A program made the translations under genes and the position numbers. A stretch of 23,108 nucleotides of DNA, from assembly GCF_000003605.2 (NCBI RefSeq), contig NW_003140815.1, positions 781,293 through 804,400 on the forward strand, read 5' to 3'. The notes below the pieces were generated by a model. That model saw only the letters and a program-made list of their open reading frames with translations, had not been told where the DNA came from and did no database searches. Shown one piece after another: positions 20,008 to 23,108 of the stretch (its first letter is position 1; every line of letters begins with the position of its first letter). This DNA is from Saccoglossus kowalevskii (Eukaryota > Hemichordata > Enteropneusta > Harrimaniidae).

Positions 20008-20185
20008 TACTGTAAAATACTTTATGTTCGCTTGGAATTAATTTTCACTGAGAAAATGATTGATTGAAAATAAAGTCCAGTGAATATACCTTTTTTCTTA
20101 TATTTTACATTTAACTCGTCTAAAATCAGTGAAAATAACTTTTCAGTGAAAATTAATTCCAGCTAAAATATAGTATTTTACAGTA
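20008..20185. mobile_element. MITE with TACTGTAAAATACTTTAT ends (copy D)
   Basis: 178-bp relative of the element at 10637-10839: the same left end (TACTGTAAAATACTTTATGT), the same internal words (GATTGAAAATAAAGTCCAG-like, TATTTTACATT, TTTTCAGTGAAAATTA) and an inverted right end (TATTTTACAGTA). It is about 180 bp upstream of CCDC74 exon 2. Confidence 0.8.
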
Positions 20186-20366
20186 TTTTGACTTTTTAAA
20201 TTAGTTATTTGAATTCCTAGTAGGCAGATAAAAATAAATATGTAATAATAAACTCAACTTGTGTTTCAAAAAATAAAATGAAAACAAGAAAATTATCAGA
20301 CTGCTAATTGTAAACAAGAGAAATGATTGACTATTTTAAACTCCTTATGTTTTTTTGTATTCACAG

Positions 20367-20414
20367 ATTTACATTTCAAACTAGTCATGGCAAAAGGTAT
20401 AACTCCTAAAAAAG
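20367..20414 (+). CDS. CCDC74: CCDC74-type protein, exon 2 (48 nt)
   Basis: TTGTATTCACAG precedes ATTTACATTTC; the donor is AAAAAG|GTAAGT. It continues exon 1 in phase as DLHFKLVMAKGITPKK, where human CCDC74 has DLRYKLIMNQTSQKK. The match across a 2.7-kb intron, with phase 1 on both sides, makes this very secure despite its size. Confidence 0.9.
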
Positions 20415-21075
20415 GTAAGTTTATGGTGTGACATGTAGTTTTCACACTGTAAAGCATGTAAATTTTCACTGCAATTTGATGATGGCAGTGACATTCATGA
20501 GGACAAATTTGCACAAAAGTTGCTATGACAACATGTATTTAAGACCCCAGTGAAAAGTCGTTGTGACTACACGTCTTCAGGATCCCAGTGTAAAGTTGAT
20601 GTGACTACATGACCTCCCAGGACCCTGCTACAAAGTTTTGCAAGTCTCATCGACTCACGAAAATCCCTCCCGTGCAAAATAATTAGGTTTACTTTTAAGA
20701 TAGAAACCATTTCTAGAAATTTACTTATTTGTGGATTTAGATAGACATGTACAACACGTGTAAGTTACAATGTTTCAACAAAATTTACACAAGGACTATG
20801 ATGAAAAAACTTTAAAAAATATCCTACTGTTAATTGATCCCCTACTCTTTCTTGTAGTCATTATTGCTAGAATTCAGTATTTCTTTTATGTTTCCAGTTC
20901 TGCAGTCTGATTACCAAAATTATATTCTTATAAATTATTTGACTGTTTTTCTGCTAATAATTTAGACAACCCCAAAATAGTTATTTATTCATGGGCAAAT
21001 TAGTAGAATTGCTTGGATGCTTAAACATTGTGCATTCTTTTAATATAGTTTTTTTTTTGTTTTTTTTTTTTTAAG
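20415..21075 (+). other. CCDC74 intron 2
   Basis: About 660 bp. A short tandem-like pair of phrases (GTGACTACA... CCAGTG/AGTTG near 20520-20640) suggests local duplication. It ends in a long poly-T tract. No gene is visible. Confidence 0.6.
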
Positions 21076-21135
21076 AATTAAGTGAGGTGTCACTCCGTTC
21101 AAGAGATGCCAGTAGTAGCAGTAGTCGATCACAAG
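21076..21135 (+). CDS. CCDC74: CCDC74-type protein, exon 3 (60 nt)
   Basis: It follows a long poly-T acceptor ending TTAAG, with donor CACAAG|GTGAGT. In phase it encodes ELSEVSLRSRDASSSSSRSQ, a serine-rich linker. Family similarity is not visible in this stretch; support comes from splice signals, phase 1 at both ends and the lack of stops. Later exons, including the C-terminal domain, must lie beyond 23108. Confidence 0.72.
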
Positions 21136-23108
21136 GTGAGTGTTTACAACATGGGTGTCATAAGATTAATAAAGTATATAAAGCAGCTTCCTACAATGAG
21201 CATTCTGGGATGAAATCTGAGTGATCCACACTTGGGGACTGTCCACAATTGTAGTCACACGTATTGTCCCACCAGAGAGGTACCTCATGGTAATCTGCAG
21301 CTTTTTCAATGCACACTAACATTTGGCATTTTTATATTGCAACAAACCCTGCGACACTGAATGCACAAATATAAAATGACCTTATAATACTATTTTCTCC
21401 CCCACTGCCTGCAATGTCACGCCCGTGATTTATCATAACTGTTTTTATGTATAGACGTTATCCATCTAGAGACATTTCACTGCAGCCACCATACAATAGA
21501 TTATTCAATATCTGTGTCATGAGAACCTCTCCCAAGGGCTGCTACCATTATTGAGTTCCAAAGGACATTGTCCAAGAAACATTTTCAATAGAAACTTTTT
21601 TCCCCCTAGTGATCGAATACGACTGTAGACATGGTTTTCTATTGTGTTGTTCTGGGTGGATTATTTTTTTAATGATACATATAATACCACTACTGCTACT
21701 AATTCGCACAATCCATCCTTTGAGCTCTATCCCCAATTATTCTGTCCAGTTTTCGTCTCTTTGTAAAAATTTATCATTCGCACTCTTAGTTTAATAGAAC
21801 CAATGTGTTGATGTTTAAATGGTTAAATTGGACTACTCTTCTTCTTCTGCAATCATTAGTGTGTTTTTTTCTAAAAAGCGACAGGTGGCTAAATTAATAG
21901 TATTGTTTGTATACCAGTTGAATGTCAATTTAGCCATTGGAGGACTGAAAATCAGATAATGCCCCCACCCCCCACCCCTGTTGCTGAAAATAACAATCAA
22001 GATTGTACTGTATTTTGATTACACTACACTTTTTAATCACCCGTGTAAAATTGAATGCGCCTGTTGTGTGTCAATGTTCTCTGTGAGTGTTGTTGACAAT
22101 GATGTGAAATCTGTGTGTTATTGGAGAGGAACAAAGCCATGCTCCACAGAACCGCTTAATTACTTGTGAAAAGTGAGTAGTTTAGTTACCAAAGAGCCCC
22201 CAGTATTGGATTACATTAACATCGTTGCCATGGTAAATCTATGTTTATTTTGAACACTCCCAGTCAACTTGTGCTTTGTTGTTCCTGTATGCATGAAGTT
22301 ACCACTGTTTAAAGCTGATGTGAAAACAAATTTAGTTGAAATGGTTTCATGTGATTTTGTTGTTTGAACACTTTTGTATGCATTTTATTAAAGAGAGAAT
22401 TTTTTTTTCTTGTCCTTTCCTTGCCCATGGTTCTCCTTGTTTTATGTAGATAATTCCCCTTTCTACTTAATAGCATGGTCTATGTCTTCTATGTATGTCT
22501 TCTGTTCACTTAGTTTGATTAAGCTTAACCTGAAAACGTAGAAATTGGCAGTTTGTACACATAAAATTCAGAAACAAATTACTACATAATGAATACTTCA
22601 TTATAAATTTAATCAATAGTTTTAACATAAAAGACATAATTTTCCATTGCCAACAAGTCTTGATTAAACTTTTTGTGTGGAATGTGAATAAAGTTGATTT
22701 GGGGCAAGATTAAAATTCTGTATTAAATAAGATATTAAAGTAGAAGGAAAAGTATTCAGGTTAAAAATCAAACAACACCTGTGTCAACAAAGATATTTAA
22801 AAAAATAACTACAAATTTTTGTCATTCTGGTCACTGTATATATTGCCTTTTTACAATCTAATCTAAATGCCCCTGTTTGTTGCTTATCAAATGCATGATA
22901 GAATTCGCATTTACAGTAATTGCAGATCTTGAAGGCGTCATACTGCTTTGTTATAGTGGGGAAAGTTGACGGTGTTGAAAAAAGGGTTTTGGAGTTGCAT
23001 GACTTGTTTCTGTCTGTTAACAACTCTGCATGTGACAACCAGTGAATAGGTTTAGAGAGAAAGTTGTCTAGGTTGCTATAATTGAAAACTATGTCAGAAT
23101 GACTCGTG
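21136..23108 (+). other. CCDC74 intron 3, running out of the window
   Basis: Nearly 2 kb with no exon that I can tie to the CCDC74 C-terminal domain. It contains a C-rich tract near 21962-21978 and an X-box-like GTTGCCATGGTAAA (22224-22237, one mismatch). Open frames of about 60 codons lie on both strands but without splice support. Confidence 0.55.

Larger units (their letters stand above)
17708..20366 (+). other. CCDC74 intron 1
   Basis: About 2.66 kb, AT-rich. It holds two MITE-like elements (17931-18101, 20008-20185), a candidate alternative terminal exon (18272-18522), and a 24-bp word (AATTCAAATATNTCTAGAAC then AAAT) present twice, at about 18897 and 19668. No other coding block was recognised. 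Confidence 0.65.

Noticed and set aside
22450..22541. Strong pyrimidine tract and TATGTAG acceptor with a 29-codon in-phase frame after CCDC74 exon 3
   Set aside because: The frame is short enough to be chance, has no donor or poly(A) signal nearby and no family similarity.
1..23108. CRISPR array, tRNA, rRNA, prophage, toxin or viral gene
   Set aside because: No regularly spaced repeats, no RNA gene folds and no viral or toxin-type coding blocks were seen on either strand.

Overview
This window is eukaryotic genomic DNA: AT-rich, intron-rich, with GT-AG splice junctions, small transposon remnants and no bacterial gene organisation. Both genes encode centrosome or spindle proteins of animals. 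The density of short terminal-inverted-repeat elements and the frequent ATACATGTA-type words suggest a marine invertebrate (hemichordate, cephalochordate, mollusc or similar). The phylum cannot be fixed from the sequence alone.

Left part (about 470-12,230, minus strand): a complete gene for the Moonraker protein (KIAA0753/MNR/OFIP), a centriolar-satellite and centriole scaffold. I reconstructed 14 coding exons plus one untranslated first exon. All junctions are GT-AG and all phases agree. The coding sum is 2,967 nt, or 988 residues plus stop, close to the human protein (about 967 residues). The first exon lies in a TATA-less promoter with YY1-like, E-box and TCGCGAGA motifs and carries a 17-codon upstream ORF.

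Middle (about 12,230-17,300): the intergenic stretch between two divergently transcribed genes. It holds a cluster of probable non-autonomous DNA transposon remnants (13,580-13,740, 14,001-14,676, 15,649-15,757), a palindrome with 8-bp flanking repeats (14,735-14,769), a TTAC microsatellite, and candidate RFX/octamer/YY1 sites nearer the right-hand gene.

Right part (17,398 to the window end, plus strand): the 5' part of a CCDC74-type gene. Three exons (17,398-17,707; 20,367-20,414; 21,076-21,135) join in phase and encode the conserved CCDC92/CCDC74 coiled coil. The rest lies beyond the window. Intron 1 contains an in-phase candidate alternative terminal exon with a poly(A) signal over its stop codon.

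Two related pairs of MITE-like elements with TACTGT-type ends sit in introns of both genes. The gene pair (centriole/satellite scaffold and microtubule/spindle coiled-coil protein, head to head) is the main biological theme. I see no operon, CRISPR, toxin or viral system.
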